From Cryobacterium melibiosiphilum (GTDB taxonomy: Bacteria; Actinomycetota; Actinomycetes; Actinomycetales; Microbacteriaceae), in assembly GCF_003602235.1 (NCBI RefSeq), contig NZ_QZVS01000095.1:356-64355 (forward strand): DNA of 64,000 nucleotides. The letters run 5' to 3'. This document shows, in pieces, positions 1 through 8,368 of this stretch. Position numbers and translations under genes: made by a program. The notes beneath the pieces are model-generated. The model did no database searches. It was given only the letters and a program-made list of their open reading frames with translations, and had not been told where the DNA came from. Positions within the stretch are counted from its first letter, which is position 1. Each line of letters starts with the position of its first letter.

Positions 1-118
1 ATTTTCAAACGGCGATACTGGCCCTATTTTCGGTCGGCGTTAACATTCCTTTCACTTCACGCGGAATCATCGCGTTCGAAACGATGCTTCCGCGTACCCA
101 ACCTACTTAGGGACTATC

Positions 119-1420
119 TTGTCTATTCACGGATTCCCTGCCTCGGCAGGAACTTTCATTTCAGTGGCGGCGCCAGCACGCTCCCGTCTGTTTCTCATCG
201 GTCGCGATAGCGCTCTTGGCTCGGCAGAGACGCTGACGCAGGTTGCCACGATCTCGGGACCAGGGGAACGAGCCCAACAGCTAGCTGCCGAACTCAATCA
301 TGCGGCGTGGACGGGAGATCGCCTGCGCCTCGCCGAGATCTTCACCGATTTGCCAGATCCTGTTATACAGGCGTGCGAGCGGGCACTTGACGGGTGTCCC
401 GAGCCCACTTCACTGGCTTTGGGATCTGACGGCAAACCGATGTCTGTGCTTCGAGAATCAATTTTCGCGAATGACCCCACCGACCTTGCTCGAGAAGCGA
501 ATGCCGCTATGGACGTCAGCCTGCAATTCCTTGTCGAGAACTCCATTGACGAAGATGGCCGGATCGAATTCACCGCCAAGCTTCTTTCCAATGAAGGCCA
601 AGTTGCGCCTGGAATAGTGTCGGATTGGTGGTCGCCCCCTCAGTCTGAGCTTTCGGAGCGAATACTCCCGGATCCAGTTGACCTCGTCAAGGCTTTCTCC
701 GACAGCCGATGGGCAACGAACGTCGCGCGAGCCCACTGGCTGTGGATCGAAGATGGAGGTGAGATACGCGACGACATAACATCAGCAACGGCGACGTGGG
801 TTGTTGAGTTCTTCGACGAATTACTCAGTCCGGAAACGAACTTCCGAGTTTTTCTGCAGGACGATGGCTTGGACGAGGAATCCCGGGGATTCCTCACACC
901 GCGCAACCGGTTTCTACTCTGGCTATCCCTGTGGAATATTGCGAGTGACCTCGACGGAAATCTCGCCATGGAAGTGGAGTCCATCGTAAAAGACGACATG
1001 CCCACCTCGGTGCGGGAGCAGCCCCGTACGTGGTGGAGCGAGATGCGTGCGTCTGCGAACCGCCTATGCGAGGCCGCTCGCCTGGGGGAAGTGTCTGCCC
1101 TCGAACCGCGCACTGTCGCGGAGGAGGCGCTAATCTCACTTGCGACTCGACAGAGCTATATCGACTGGGCAAGCGATTCTTTTGAGAACTCCAACTACCA
1201 AGAAATCTTCGACTCGCTCCCTCGCTCTCCATACGACGAGGCTTGGGAAGAAGTGTTGCCGGATCTCACTGGGGACGCGGACGTTGAGATGGTCTGGGAC
1301 CACCACCTGCAGGGAATTGGCGATCCCGATGATCTGACGAACAAGATTCTTGGAATCGGCGACTACCGCCCATCAGCGTGGCACACGAAGTTTGCTCGCG
1401 CTCAGGCAAATGGACAATGA
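119..1420 (+). CDS. Hypothetical protein, 433 aa, no recognised family
   Basis: I do not recognise this protein. It reads as one acidic, soluble chain with no signal peptide, no convincing membrane segment and no catalytic motif I can name; Trp and Asp/Glu are common (for example a WLWIEDGGE stretch near residue 205). The start is a TTG at 119, the first possible start after an in-frame TAA at 41-43, with AGGGA at 109-113 as a five-base-spaced ribosome binding site. Codon use is visibly more AT-tolerant than in most of the window (many TCG, CGA and GAT codons), which suggests acquisition. The stop overlaps or abuts a possible small downstream frame. It could be a defence or toxin-type accessory gene, but nothing in the sequence proves that. 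Confidence 0.7.
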   Translation: MSIHGFPASAGTFISVAAPARSRLFLIGRDSALGSAETLTQVATISGPGERAQQLAAELNHAAWTGDRLRLAEIFTDLPDPVIQACERALDGCPEPTSLALGSDGKPMSVLRESIFANDPTDLAREANAAMDVSLQFLVENSIDEDGRIEFTAKLLSNEGQVAPGIVSDWWSPPQSELSERILPDPVDLVKAFSDSRWATNVARAHWLWIEDGGEIRDDITSATATWVVEFFDELLSPETNFRVFLQDDGLDEESRGFLTPRNRFLLWLSLWNIASDLDGNLAMEVESIVKDDMPTSVREQPRTWWSEMRASANRLCEAARLGEVSALEPRTVAEEALISLATRQSYIDWASDSFENSNYQEIFDSLPRSPYDEAWEEVLPDLTGDADVEMVWDHHLQGIGDPDDLTNKILGIGDYRPSAWHTKFARAQANGQ

Positions 1421-1421
1421 G

Positions 1422-1568
1422 ATGACCGAGGTTGGGCGTCACGCGGCGGAGAACGACTCGAACCAAGTCAAACCTCCGAAAGAAACAGGGTCCGGCTCGG
1501 CGTCTTCAAGTAGTCAGATGAACTTCCGCAACAACTCAGGTTCAGCACGAAGCGACTCTGCCGAGTAG
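1422..1568 (+). CDS. Possible small hydrophilic protein, 48 aa
   Basis: A short frame opens two bases after the TGA of the 433-aa gene (ATG at 1422; another in-frame ATG at 1410 lies inside that gene) and runs to 1568. The product would be Ser/Asn/Glu-rich and low in complexity, with no motif. The tight junction suggests translational coupling, but the composition gives no further support. It may be a chance frame. Confidence 0.25.
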   Translation: MTEVGRHAAENDSNQVKPPKETGSGSASSSSQMNFRNNSGSARSDSAE

Positions 1569-2208
1569 CTAACTGGCATCGATGCCGACCGGTCCTCCGG
1601 AAACGCGCTGCCCCAGCGGAAAGGGGAGAGTGCTAACTACGGCTGGAGTAGCCACGAGAATCGATGGGATCTCCTCGACGGAAGCGCACGCGCGGCACCG
1701 GTGCTCTCCGATCCGAGCCTTGGGACCTTGCGAGTGAACCGCGAGTTGGACTCCCGCCCCAGCACCCGCGGCGCTCTGGCTTGCCGGAATGGCGACAGAG
1801 AGTAGCGAGTCTCCGATTGCGGCCTGGGGCGATTCGAGAAAATGGAGGAAAATCCAGAAACTTTGGAGGAAAAGGGTTTCTGGGATCTGGCTTGATCGCT
1901 GCCCTGCTGCCTTTCGTAAACAGCCCACCAAATGTCCCGGAAACTCACGAGTCTCCGGGACATTTTCGGATCTACGGGGATATCCCCATCGAAAACCCAT
2001 CATTGACTCCCTTCGGGGCTCTAGGGGCTGGGCTGTGCGAAAGGCCGGAGTTCCGGTCTTCACTCAGGTGCGCCCGGGGTGCCTAGTCGTGATGACGAAC
2101 AACACCGAGATTCCGTCCCAGTCTGCACCCCGATGTCCCGAAGTCTGGGGGCTGGAGGTGCTCATCGATATCGGCGAGCTCCCTCGCTATCCGGGTATCC
2201 CGCGCAGG
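1569..2208. other. 640-bp stretch without a supported gene
   Basis: Frames are open on both strands, but none gives a recognisable protein, a ribosome binding site or gene-like codon use. The AT-richer part around 1840-1990 contains a strong inverted repeat (1930-1965). Together with the odd composition of the upstream 433-aa gene, this looks like a degraded accessory segment. I see no transposase fragment. Confidence 0.5.
1930..1965. repeat. 36-nt near-perfect inverted repeat
   Basis: Arms AAATGTCCCGGA (1930-1941) and TCCGGGACATTT (1954-1965) are perfect complements. After one mismatch the stem continues as ACTC/GAGT around a two-base centre. The TGTCCCGG...CCGGGACA outline resembles an insertion-sequence end or a solo terminal repeat. 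It sits in the gene-poor spacer, so it could equally be a terminator for the upstream gene, although no T-run follows. Confidence 0.6.
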
Positions 2209-3036
2209 TCAGTGCCCGAACGACAGCGGGTCGAGATCGAGAGGCGTGCCGACGTCGAGCGCGGAGAGCGCGTCGAGTTCGGCCGCCGACAGCTCGAAGT
2301 CGAAGATGCTGATGTTCTCGGCCTGCCGCACGGCATTGGCGGACTTTGGCGTGGGAATGATGCCGTTCTGGGTGTGCCAGCGCAGCACCACCTGGCCCGG
2401 CGTGCGCCCGTGGGCAGCCGCGATGGCGACGATCTCCGGGGCGTCGATCATCCCGTTTCCCTGGCCGAGCGGGCTCCACGCCTCGGTGATGATTCCGTGC
2501 TCGGCGTGCTTGGCGCGCAGATCTGAGCGATTCTGCGTGGGGTCGAGCTTGATCTGGTTGACCTGCGGAACGAGGCCTTCGTCGAACAACTGCTGCAGAT
2601 GCTCCGGCAGAAAGTTCGATACACCGATCGCGCGCACCCGCCCCGAGTCCTGCAACGCCCGCAGCCCGCGAAATGCGTCGACATAGGTGTTCTGGTCGGG
2701 GTTCGGCCAGTGAATCAGGTACAGGTCGATCACGTCGAGGCCGAGCCGCTTCGAGCTCGCCTCGAACGCCCGCTGCACGCCGTCGTAACTGTGCCATTTC
2801 TTGTTCAGCTTGCTCGTGACGAAGACCTCGTCGCGGGGCAGCCCGCTGCGACGGATGCCTTCGCCCACGCCGGCCTCATTCTCGTAGTTTTCGGCGGTGT
2901 CGAACAACCGGTAGCCGGCGATGGCGGCGGTGGCCACGGCATCCGCTGTTTCTAAATTGTTCATCGGCCAGGTTCCGAGCCCGAGGGCGGGAATCGTCAC
3001 GCCGTTGTTGAGGGTGAGGGTGGGAGCCAGGGGCAT
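2209..3036 (-). CDS. Aldo/keto reductase, AKR5 / 2,5-diketo-D-gluconate reductase-like
   Basis: A 275-aa cytoplasmic NADPH-dependent carbonyl reductase of the single-domain TIM-barrel aldo/keto reductase superfamily. The catalytic tetrad is visible: Asp46 and Tyr51 in FDTAENY, Lys76 in VTSK and His109 in LIHWPNP. The C-terminal PTPKSANAVR segment is the usual NADPH 2'-phosphate binding region. Length fits the AKR5 group. I chose the ATG at 3036; an in-frame TTG four codons upstream is possible but has no ribosome binding site. Physiological substrate cannot be read from the sequence; small aldehydes or keto-sugars are usual for the family. It stands alone, divergent from the RibD-like pseudogene. 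Confidence 0.93.
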   Translation of the reverse strand: MPLAPTLTLNNGVTIPALGLGTWPMNNLETADAVATAAIAGYRLFDTAENYENEAGVGEGIRRSGLPRDEVFVTSKLNKKWHSYDGVQRAFEASSKRLGLDVIDLYLIHWPNPDQNTYVDAFRGLRALQDSGRVRAIGVSNFLPEHLQQLFDEGLVPQVNQIKLDPTQNRSDLRAKHAEHGIITEAWSPLGQGNGMIDAPEIVAIAAAHGRTPGQVVLRWHTQNGIIPTPKSANAVRQAENISIFDFELSAAELDALSALDVGTPLDLDPLSFGH

Positions 3037-3200
3037 GGTCGATTCCAATCTGCGAGGCCGCGGCGACCCCGACAGTTAAGCGTATTCCCGCCGCGGCGGG
3101 TGCGCCGGGATTGTGCCAGCGGCGCAATGTGGCCGAATGCGTGCCAAGGCGACAACTCACCACTGGCCACTATGGGGGCACCCGGACGAAGGAGGCGCCC

Positions 3201-3781
3201 GTGGGCACGATGGTTGTGTACGGCTCGGTGTCCGTGGACGGCTTCATCGCGGACGAGAACGACCAGCCCGGACCGCTGTTCGACTGGTTATCCAGCGGTG
3301 ACGTGCCGCTGGACGAGAGCGGCGAGCTGACGGTGTCACAGACGTCCTGTGACTACATTCGGCCGCACTGGCACCAGATCGGGGTGACCATCGTCGGACG
3401 CCACGTCTTCGACCTGACGGATGGCTGGGACGGCAAGGCTCCGAGCGGGATCGACCACGTGATCGTCGTGACCCATCGGCCGAGCCCTGACGGTTGGGAC
3501 CCCGAGTCGCCGTTTCACTTCGTCGACGGCATCGAGTCCGCTGTCGCGATGGCGCAGGAGCTTGCGGGCCACCGGACCGTCGAGGTTGCGCGGGCGGTGT
3601 CGGCGGCCAGGTGTTTGCCGCCGGTCTGGTCGACGAGGTGCGGATGGATGTCGTCCCCATCGTGTTCGGGTGCGGCAAGCGCTACTTCGGGTCGGTGCAC
3701 GAACAACACCTACTGGAGAAAGCCGACGTCGTGATTCAGGGCATCCGTGTGCTTCACCTGCGCTATCGGGTGCGCCGCTGA
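3201..3781 (+). pseudogene. Dihydrofolate reductase / RibD C-terminal-like protein, frameshifted
   Basis: The RibD C-terminal (DHFR-like) fold begins with MVVYGSVSVDGFIAD and includes VTIVGRHVFDLTDGW. Near 3590 the frame breaks: the first frame ends in nonsense (VARAVSAARC), while the next frame supplies the expected ending GGVGGQVFAAGLVDEVRMD then VPIVFGCGKRYFG. One missing G in the run around 3590 (GTTGCG-CGGGCGG) explains it exactly. The start is GTG at 3201, five bases after GGAGG at 3191-3195; ATG 3210 is the alternative. Intact relatives are about 190-aa NADPH-dependent reductases of uncertain substrate. Either a recent pseudogene or a one-base assembly error. Confidence 0.88.
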
Positions 3782-3820
3782 CCGCCCCGACCAACGCGCC
3801 CTGTTCAAAGCCAGACTCGG

Positions 3821-3896
3821 TGTCGATTTATGACAGCTGTGAGCGCGCCACCGCGTTATACGGGGGTGGCGCGCTGACAGCTGTCACTTATCGACA
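3821..3896. repeat. Long palindrome between convergent genes, 32-nt arms, 12-nt loop
   Basis: The left arm (3821-3852) and right arm (3865-3896) pair at 28 of 32 positions, with the inner 22 (TGACAGCTGT then GAGCGCGCCACC against its complement) broken by one mismatch. The loop is 3853-3864. It lies between the RibD-like gene (+) and terC (-), so a bidirectional terminator is plausible, but no T-tract follows and it is far longer than a terminator needs. No other gene is seen in 3782-4033. Confidence 0.85.
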
Positions 3897-4033
3897 AGCG
3901 GATGTCCCCTGACCGGCGCCCGTCGGGGAGCGACGCAGACGGCACCCGTTCAGGCCGGTGCCTTCCCACGTCGCCCTAGCCACGACAATCTGAAGGAGAA
4001 ATCCGCACGACCACGGCGCATGGTGCTTTCTGC

Positions 4034-5230
4034 TTAGCGGCGCTCCCGGGCCAGGTAATCTGCGTGCTGACGATGCGCTTCGGCCACCTGCTCGCGAATC
4101 TTGTCGACGTCCTTTGCCTTGTTGCGATACTTCAGATCCATGGCCAGAACCTGGGCCTCCTCGTCGGCCAGCATCTGGTAAATCCGCTCCCGCTCGGAGA
4201 TGTCAGCGGTGTAGTCCAGGTCGAGGTAGCTCACGGCGTGGCGGCGTGCGTTGTTGATGGCGGTCTGGGCCTTGCCGGCCTTGCTCAGCAGTGAGGCCAC
4301 CACGGTCACGATGAGCGTTCCGATGATCACGCTCAGGGACAGGCCGGTGCTGATTTCCACGACCGGCACCGGTTCGCCGTCGTTGATGAAGGGCAGGTTG
4401 TTCTCGTGCAGGGCGTGGAGCACGAGTTTGACGCCGATGAAGGCCAGAATCACCGCCAGCCCGTACGACAGGTAAATCAGGCGGTCGAGCAGTCCGTCGA
4501 TCAGGAAGTACAACTGCCGCAGTCCCATCAGCGAAAACGCGGTCGCGGTGAAGACGATGTAGACGTTCTGGGTCAGCCCGAAAATGGCGGGAATGGAGTC
4601 GAGCGCGAAGAGGATGTCGGTGCCGCCGATGGCGACCATGACCAGCAGCATGGGGGTCAGTGCCCGCTTGCCCTCGTGCATGGTGAACAGCTTGTCGCCG
4701 TCGTAGTGCTCGGTGGTGTGGAAGAGGCGCCGGGCGAGGCGGATCATCACGTTATCGGCCTGGTTGTCGCCGTGGGCCTCGGGCTTCAGCAGATTGCCGG
4801 CCGTGATCAGCAGGATTAGGCCAAAGATGTAGAAGACCCAGGCAAAGGAATTGATCAGTGCTGCGCCCAGAAAGATGAACCCGGTGCGGGCTATCAAGGA
4901 GAAGACGATGCCGAACAGCAGGACTTTTTGTTGGTCTTCGCGGGGAACCCGGAAACTCGCCATGATGATCAGGAACACGAACAGGTTATCGACGGAGAGC
5001 GCCTTCTCCGTGATGTAGCCGGCGAAGTATTCCGAGCCCATCGTGGCACCGCCGAAGATCAGCACCAGGATGCCGAAGAGGATGGCGATTCCCACGTAGA
5101 TGGACGACCAGAAGGCCGCCTCCTTCAGCGTGGGAACGTGGGCTTTGCGAATGTGAAAGAAATAGTCGAAGGCGAGCAGTGCCAGGATGACGATGATCGT
5201 GATGCCCCAGATGAGGGGGGAGACAGTCAT
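4034..5230 (-). CDS. TerC family integral membrane protein
   Basis: A 398-aa polytopic membrane protein of the TerC/Alx family, linked to tellurite resistance and, for Alx-type members, manganese export. It has about nine hydrophobic segments, the conserved EYFAGYITEKALSVDNLFVF region with its acidic intramembrane residues, and FALDSIPAIFGLT further on. The C-terminal about 90 residues are hydrophilic and charged (YLDLDYTADISERERIYQ onward). Start ATG at 5230 follows AAGG at a five-base distance. It is the downstream gene of a likely pair with the DUF808 gene (106-nt gap, same strand). Metal specificity is not visible. Confidence 0.93.
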   Translation of the reverse strand: MTVSPLIWGITIIVILALLAFDYFFHIRKAHVPTLKEAAFWSSIYVGIAILFGILVLIFGGATMGSEYFAGYITEKALSVDNLFVFLIIMASFRVPREDQQKVLLFGIVFSLIARTGFIFLGAALINSFAWVFYIFGLILLITAGNLLKPEAHGDNQADNVMIRLARRLFHTTEHYDGDKLFTMHEGKRALTPMLLVMVAIGGTDILFALDSIPAIFGLTQNVYIVFTATAFSLMGLRQLYFLIDGLLDRLIYLSYGLAVILAFIGVKLVLHALHENNLPFINDGEPVPVVEISTGLSLSVIIGTLIVTVVASLLSKAGKAQTAINNARRHAVSYLDLDYTADISERERIYQMLADEEAQVLAMDLKYRNKAKDVDKIREQVAEAHRQHADYLARERR

Positions 5231-5336
5231 GAGACCTTGCTTTCCGAGTGAGGTGATCGTGGCGTTGGGGCTACGATAACGCTTTCACCTGCATGCGGGT
5301 AGCCAGAAGGACGGGCTCCCGCTGCGGCGCATCCGC

Positions 5337-6227
5337 TCAGTGAGCGTCGGCGGGCTGCGTGCGCTTCAGCACTCGGGAGGCGCCGAGAACGATGCCGACG
5401 ACGATCATGCCCAGCACAAGACCGAAGACGGCGGATATCGCGGTGTCGGTGACCCAGACGAGGACCGGTCCGGCAGATTCGACCAGGGCCGTCACGGCGT
5501 GCAGCACGTCGGCGGGACCGTGCCAGAAGGTCTCGGCCAGGTTGGTGATCACCAGGTGGCCACCCACCCACAGCATGGCGACCGTGCCGATGACGCCGAT
5601 GATCGTGAATACCGCGGGCATGGATGCCACGATGCGGGCGCCGAGACGCCGCACCCCTCTGGCGGGGCTTTCCATCAGGGCCAGACCGACATCGTCGATC
5701 TTGACCAGGATGGCGACGGCGCCGTAGACGACCACGGTCATCACGAGTCCGATCACCAGCAGGGCCCCGAGCGTCAGCCAGATGCCGAAATCCGGGTCGA
5801 GGCTCGCCAGGGCGATGAGCATGATCTCAGTGCTCAGGATGAGGTCGGTGCGGATGGCGCCGAAGATGAGCTTGCCCTCGTCACGCGATTCGGTCTCGTC
5901 GGCGGCGTGGTGCACGCCGAACCATTCGGTGACCTTCTCGGCGCCCTCGAAGCAGAGATAGGCGCCGCCGAAAATCAGCAGGAACGGCAGCACGAAGGGC
6001 GCGAAGGCCGAGAGCAGCAGGGCCAGCGGGATGATGATGACGAACTTGTTGAAGATGCTGCCGAGTGCGATGCGCCACACCACGTGCAACTCGCGCGCGG
6101 GCGACAGCCCCTGCACGTACTGCGGGGTGACGGCCGCGTCGTCGATCACGACGCCGGCGGTCTTCGCGCTCGCCTTGAGCGCGGCGGTCAGGATGTCATC
6201 GACAACGGCTAGCAGGCCGACCGACAT
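5337..6227 (-). CDS. DUF808 family membrane protein (YedI-like)
   Basis: A 296-aa protein beginning MSVGLLAVVDDILTAALKAS, the typical DUF808 opening, with several long hydrophobic segments (for example around FVIIIPLALLLSAFAPFVLP) and a short hydrophilic tail. The start at 6227 is preceded by GAGGAGA at a good distance; an upstream in-frame ATG at 6263 lacks this. Function of the family is unknown; members are inner-membrane proteins. It sits directly upstream of terC on the same strand, which suggests a shared role in membrane or metal homeostasis, but this is inference. Confidence 0.9.
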   Translation of the reverse strand: MSVGLLAVVDDILTAALKASAKTAGVVIDDAAVTPQYVQGLSPARELHVVWRIALGSIFNKFVIIIPLALLLSAFAPFVLPFLLIFGGAYLCFEGAEKVTEWFGVHHAADETESRDEGKLIFGAIRTDLILSTEIMLIALASLDPDFGIWLTLGALLVIGLVMTVVVYGAVAILVKIDDVGLALMESPARGVRRLGARIVASMPAVFTIIGVIGTVAMLWVGGHLVITNLAETFWHGPADVLHAVTALVESAGPVLVWVTDTAISAVFGLVLGMIVVGIVLGASRVLKRTQPADAH

Positions 6228-6346
6228 GGAGTTCTCCTCGGATGGGGCGTCGTGCGTGTGCACCTGACGACAATGTGTTCAGAATACAGCGCGGCCGGAC
6301 AGCGACGGTATCAGCAGGCAGCGGGGACCTGCCCCCGCAGGACGGA

Positions 6347-6970
6347 TCAGTGGATGAGGGCCAGCAGGGCCGCGACGGCGATGAACAGCGATCCGAAGAC
6401 GCGGTTGAGAATCGTCTGGCCTCTCACGGTGTTCGTGAAGCGCTGAAAGGACTTCGCCGCTGCCGCGAAGAGCAGCCACATCACCACGATGTCGATGGCC
6501 ACGACGGTGACCGTGAGCACCAGGTACTGGGGCAGTAGCGGCTGTTCGGGCCGGATGAACTGCGGCATGAACGCGAGAAAGAACACCAGCGCTTTGGGGT
6601 TGAGCAGGTTGACCCAGAGTCCCCGGCGAAACATCGACCAGGCCGACTCCCGCACCGTCACGCTGGTCGCGCTCCGCGCGGCGGTGGGCTGCTGCAGCAG
6701 CAGGCGGATGCCGAGAAACACCAGGTACGCGGCCCCGGCATAGCGAATCACGTTGAACAGCACGGGAGACCCGGCCACAAGCACTCCGACACCGAGCGCC
6801 ACGACGATCACGTGTGCGATGAGCGCGACCTGCTGGCCCAGGATTCCCCAGATGGAGCGGCGAAACCCCGAGGTGAGGGAGTTGTTCATGGTGTTGATGG
6901 CGCCCGCGCCCGGAGTGAGGCTGATCAGCACGCCGGCACCCGCGAGGGCCAGCCAGAGGGAAAGTTGCAC
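6347..6970 (-). CDS. LysE/RhtB family amino-acid exporter
   Basis: A 207-aa protein with about six membrane segments. The N-terminal LISLTPGAGAINTMNNSL is the LysE/RhtB signature region, and the length is normal. It is predicted to export amino acids or derivatives with the proton gradient; the substrate cannot be assigned. The start is GTG at 6970 (VQLSLWLALAG). It lies 119 bp upstream of the DUF808 gene and 99 bp downstream of the alcohol dehydrogenase, all on the minus strand, but gaps of this size argue for separate units. Confidence 0.92.
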   Translation of the reverse strand: MQLSLWLALAGAGVLISLTPGAGAINTMNNSLTSGFRRSIWGILGQQVALIAHVIVVALGVGVLVAGSPVLFNVIRYAGAAYLVFLGIRLLLQQPTAARSATSVTVRESAWSMFRRGLWVNLLNPKALVFFLAFMPQFIRPEQPLLPQYLVLTVTVVAIDIVVMWLLFAAAAKSFQRFTNTVRGQTILNRVFGSLFIAVAALLALIH

Positions 6971-7069
6971 ACGCCAGCGTAACGCGCGGCCGCTCTGGCC
7001 CTGGCCAGCGGATGCCGTGGGCGCCGCGCTCGGGCGACCCGCGGCATCCGCTGAACGAAAACGTGCCTG

Positions 7070-8134
7070 TTAGGACGCGCGGGTCTCGTTCGCGAAGCTC
7101 GCCGTGTCGATGACGAAGCGGTAGCGCACATCGCTCGTGATGACGCGCTCGTAGGCCTCGTTGACCTGGTCGACGCTGATGACCTCCACGTCGGCGCCGA
7201 TGCCGTGGGCGGCGCAGAAATCGAGCATCTCCTGCGTCTGGCGGATGCCGCCGATCTTCGATCCGGCGATCGACCGGCGCTGCGAGGCGAGCCAGAACAT
7301 CTTCACCTGGTCGGGCTCGGTCGGGATGCCGACGTGCACGAGGGTGCCGTCGAGGGCGAGCAGGCCGAGGTAGCGCTCCATGTCGAGGTTGGCGGCGACC
7401 GTGTTCACGATGAGGTCAAAGTGGTTCTCAAGCTCGGTGAAGGTGGCCGGGTCGCTTGTCGCGAAGTAATGGTCGGCTCCGAAGCGCTTTCCGTCTTCCT
7501 GCTTGCTGAGCGTCTGGCTGAGCACGGTGACCTCGGCGCCGAGCGCGTGGGCGATCTTCACGCCCATGTGCCCGAGGCCGCCCATGCCGAGGATGGCGAC
7601 CTTCTTTCCGGGGCCGGCCTTCCAATTGGTCAGCGGGGAGTAGAGGGTGATGCCGGCGCAGAGCAAGGGTGCGGCTTCGGAGAGTTCGATGCCCTCGGGG
7701 ATGCCGAGCACGAAGTTCTCGTCGACGACGACTCCGGTGCTGTAGCCGCCGTTGGTGGCGGTGCCGTCGTAGTAGCGCGAGTTGTAGGTGCCGACCTCGC
7801 CCTTCAGGCAGTACTGCTCTTCGCCGGCGAGGCAGTTGGCGCACTCGCGGCAGCTGTCGACGAAGCAGCCCACGCCGACGCGGTCGCCCACGCGGTACTT
7901 GGTGACGTCGCTGCCGACGGCGGAGACGAAGCCGGCGATTTCGTGGCCGGGGACCATCGGGAACAGTCCCACGCCCCACTCGTCGCGGGCCTGGTGGATG
8001 TCGGAGTGGCAGATGCCGGCGAACTTGATGTCGATGGCCACATCGTGGGCGCCGGGGGTGCGCAGCTCGATCGTGGTGCGCACGAGGGGCTGGTTGGCCG
8101 CGGGGGCGGCGAGGGCGGGAACGGTGAGAGTCAA
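7070..8134 (-). CDS. Zinc-dependent NAD(P) alcohol dehydrogenase, cinnamyl-ADH/YahK type
   Basis: A 354-aa medium-chain dehydrogenase/reductase that interconverts alcohols and aldehydes in the cytoplasm. The catalytic zinc ligands are seen as Cys42 in AGICHSD and the His/Glu of GHE at 64-65. The structural zinc cysteines lie in the [16 protein letters not shown] loop. The Rossmann motif is [12 protein letters not shown] prefer the TTG at 8134 ([10 protein letters not shown]), preceded by GGATTGGA; a longer frame to 8197 has a basic, unrelated N-terminus without a binding site. Overall layout matches YahK/AdhC-type broad aldehyde reductases. Confidence 0.92.
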   Translation of the reverse strand: MTLTVPALAAPAANQPLVRTTIELRTPGAHDVAIDIKFAGICHSDIHQARDEWGVGLFPMVPGHEIAGFVSAVGSDVTKYRVGDRVGVGCFVDSCRECANCLAGEEQYCLKGEVGTYNSRYYDGTATNGGYSTGVVVDENFVLGIPEGIELSEAAPLLCAGITLYSPLTNWKAGPGKKVAILGMGGLGHMGVKIAHALGAEVTVLSQTLSKQEDGKRFGADHYFATSDPATFTELENHFDLIVNTVAANLDMERYLGLLALDGTLVHVGIPTEPDQVKMFWLASQRRSIAGSKIGGIRQTQEMLDFCAAHGIGADVEVISVDQVNEAYERVITSDVRYRFVIDTASFANETRAS

Positions 8135-8368
8135 GAGAACGTCCAATCCGGGTTGAGGAAGCGGGCTTCGTCGTGCCACCCCACGACACCCGCACATCGA
8201 CGCTACGTGGTGCGTCCGACAAAATGCTGATCGAAGGGGGCCCTGACAGGGCCACCCACGGCGCCACGTGCATCAGTGGCCGTGCGGCTCCTCCGGGTCC
8301 GAGCGATGACCCCGCCTGTAGGCTCGACAATCATCGGTCGGCATGAAGCGCAGGGGAGAGACAGCACC

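Noticed and set aside
1569-2063. Minus-strand 164-codon frame in the gene-poor spacer
   Set aside because: It crosses the inverted repeat, has no ribosome binding site and no recognisable motif apart from a CxxC pair; too weak to annotate.
3992-4037. GAAGGAGAA element followed by a tiny frame (ATG 4020, five codons)
   Set aside because: Spacing from the binding site to ATG is too long and the frame ends inside the terC stop region; probably chance.
7205-8230. Long open frame on the plus strand antisense to the alcohol dehydrogenase
   Set aside because: It mirrors the codons of a well-conserved gene, has Glu/Asp/Gly/Val-rich artefact composition and no start signal.
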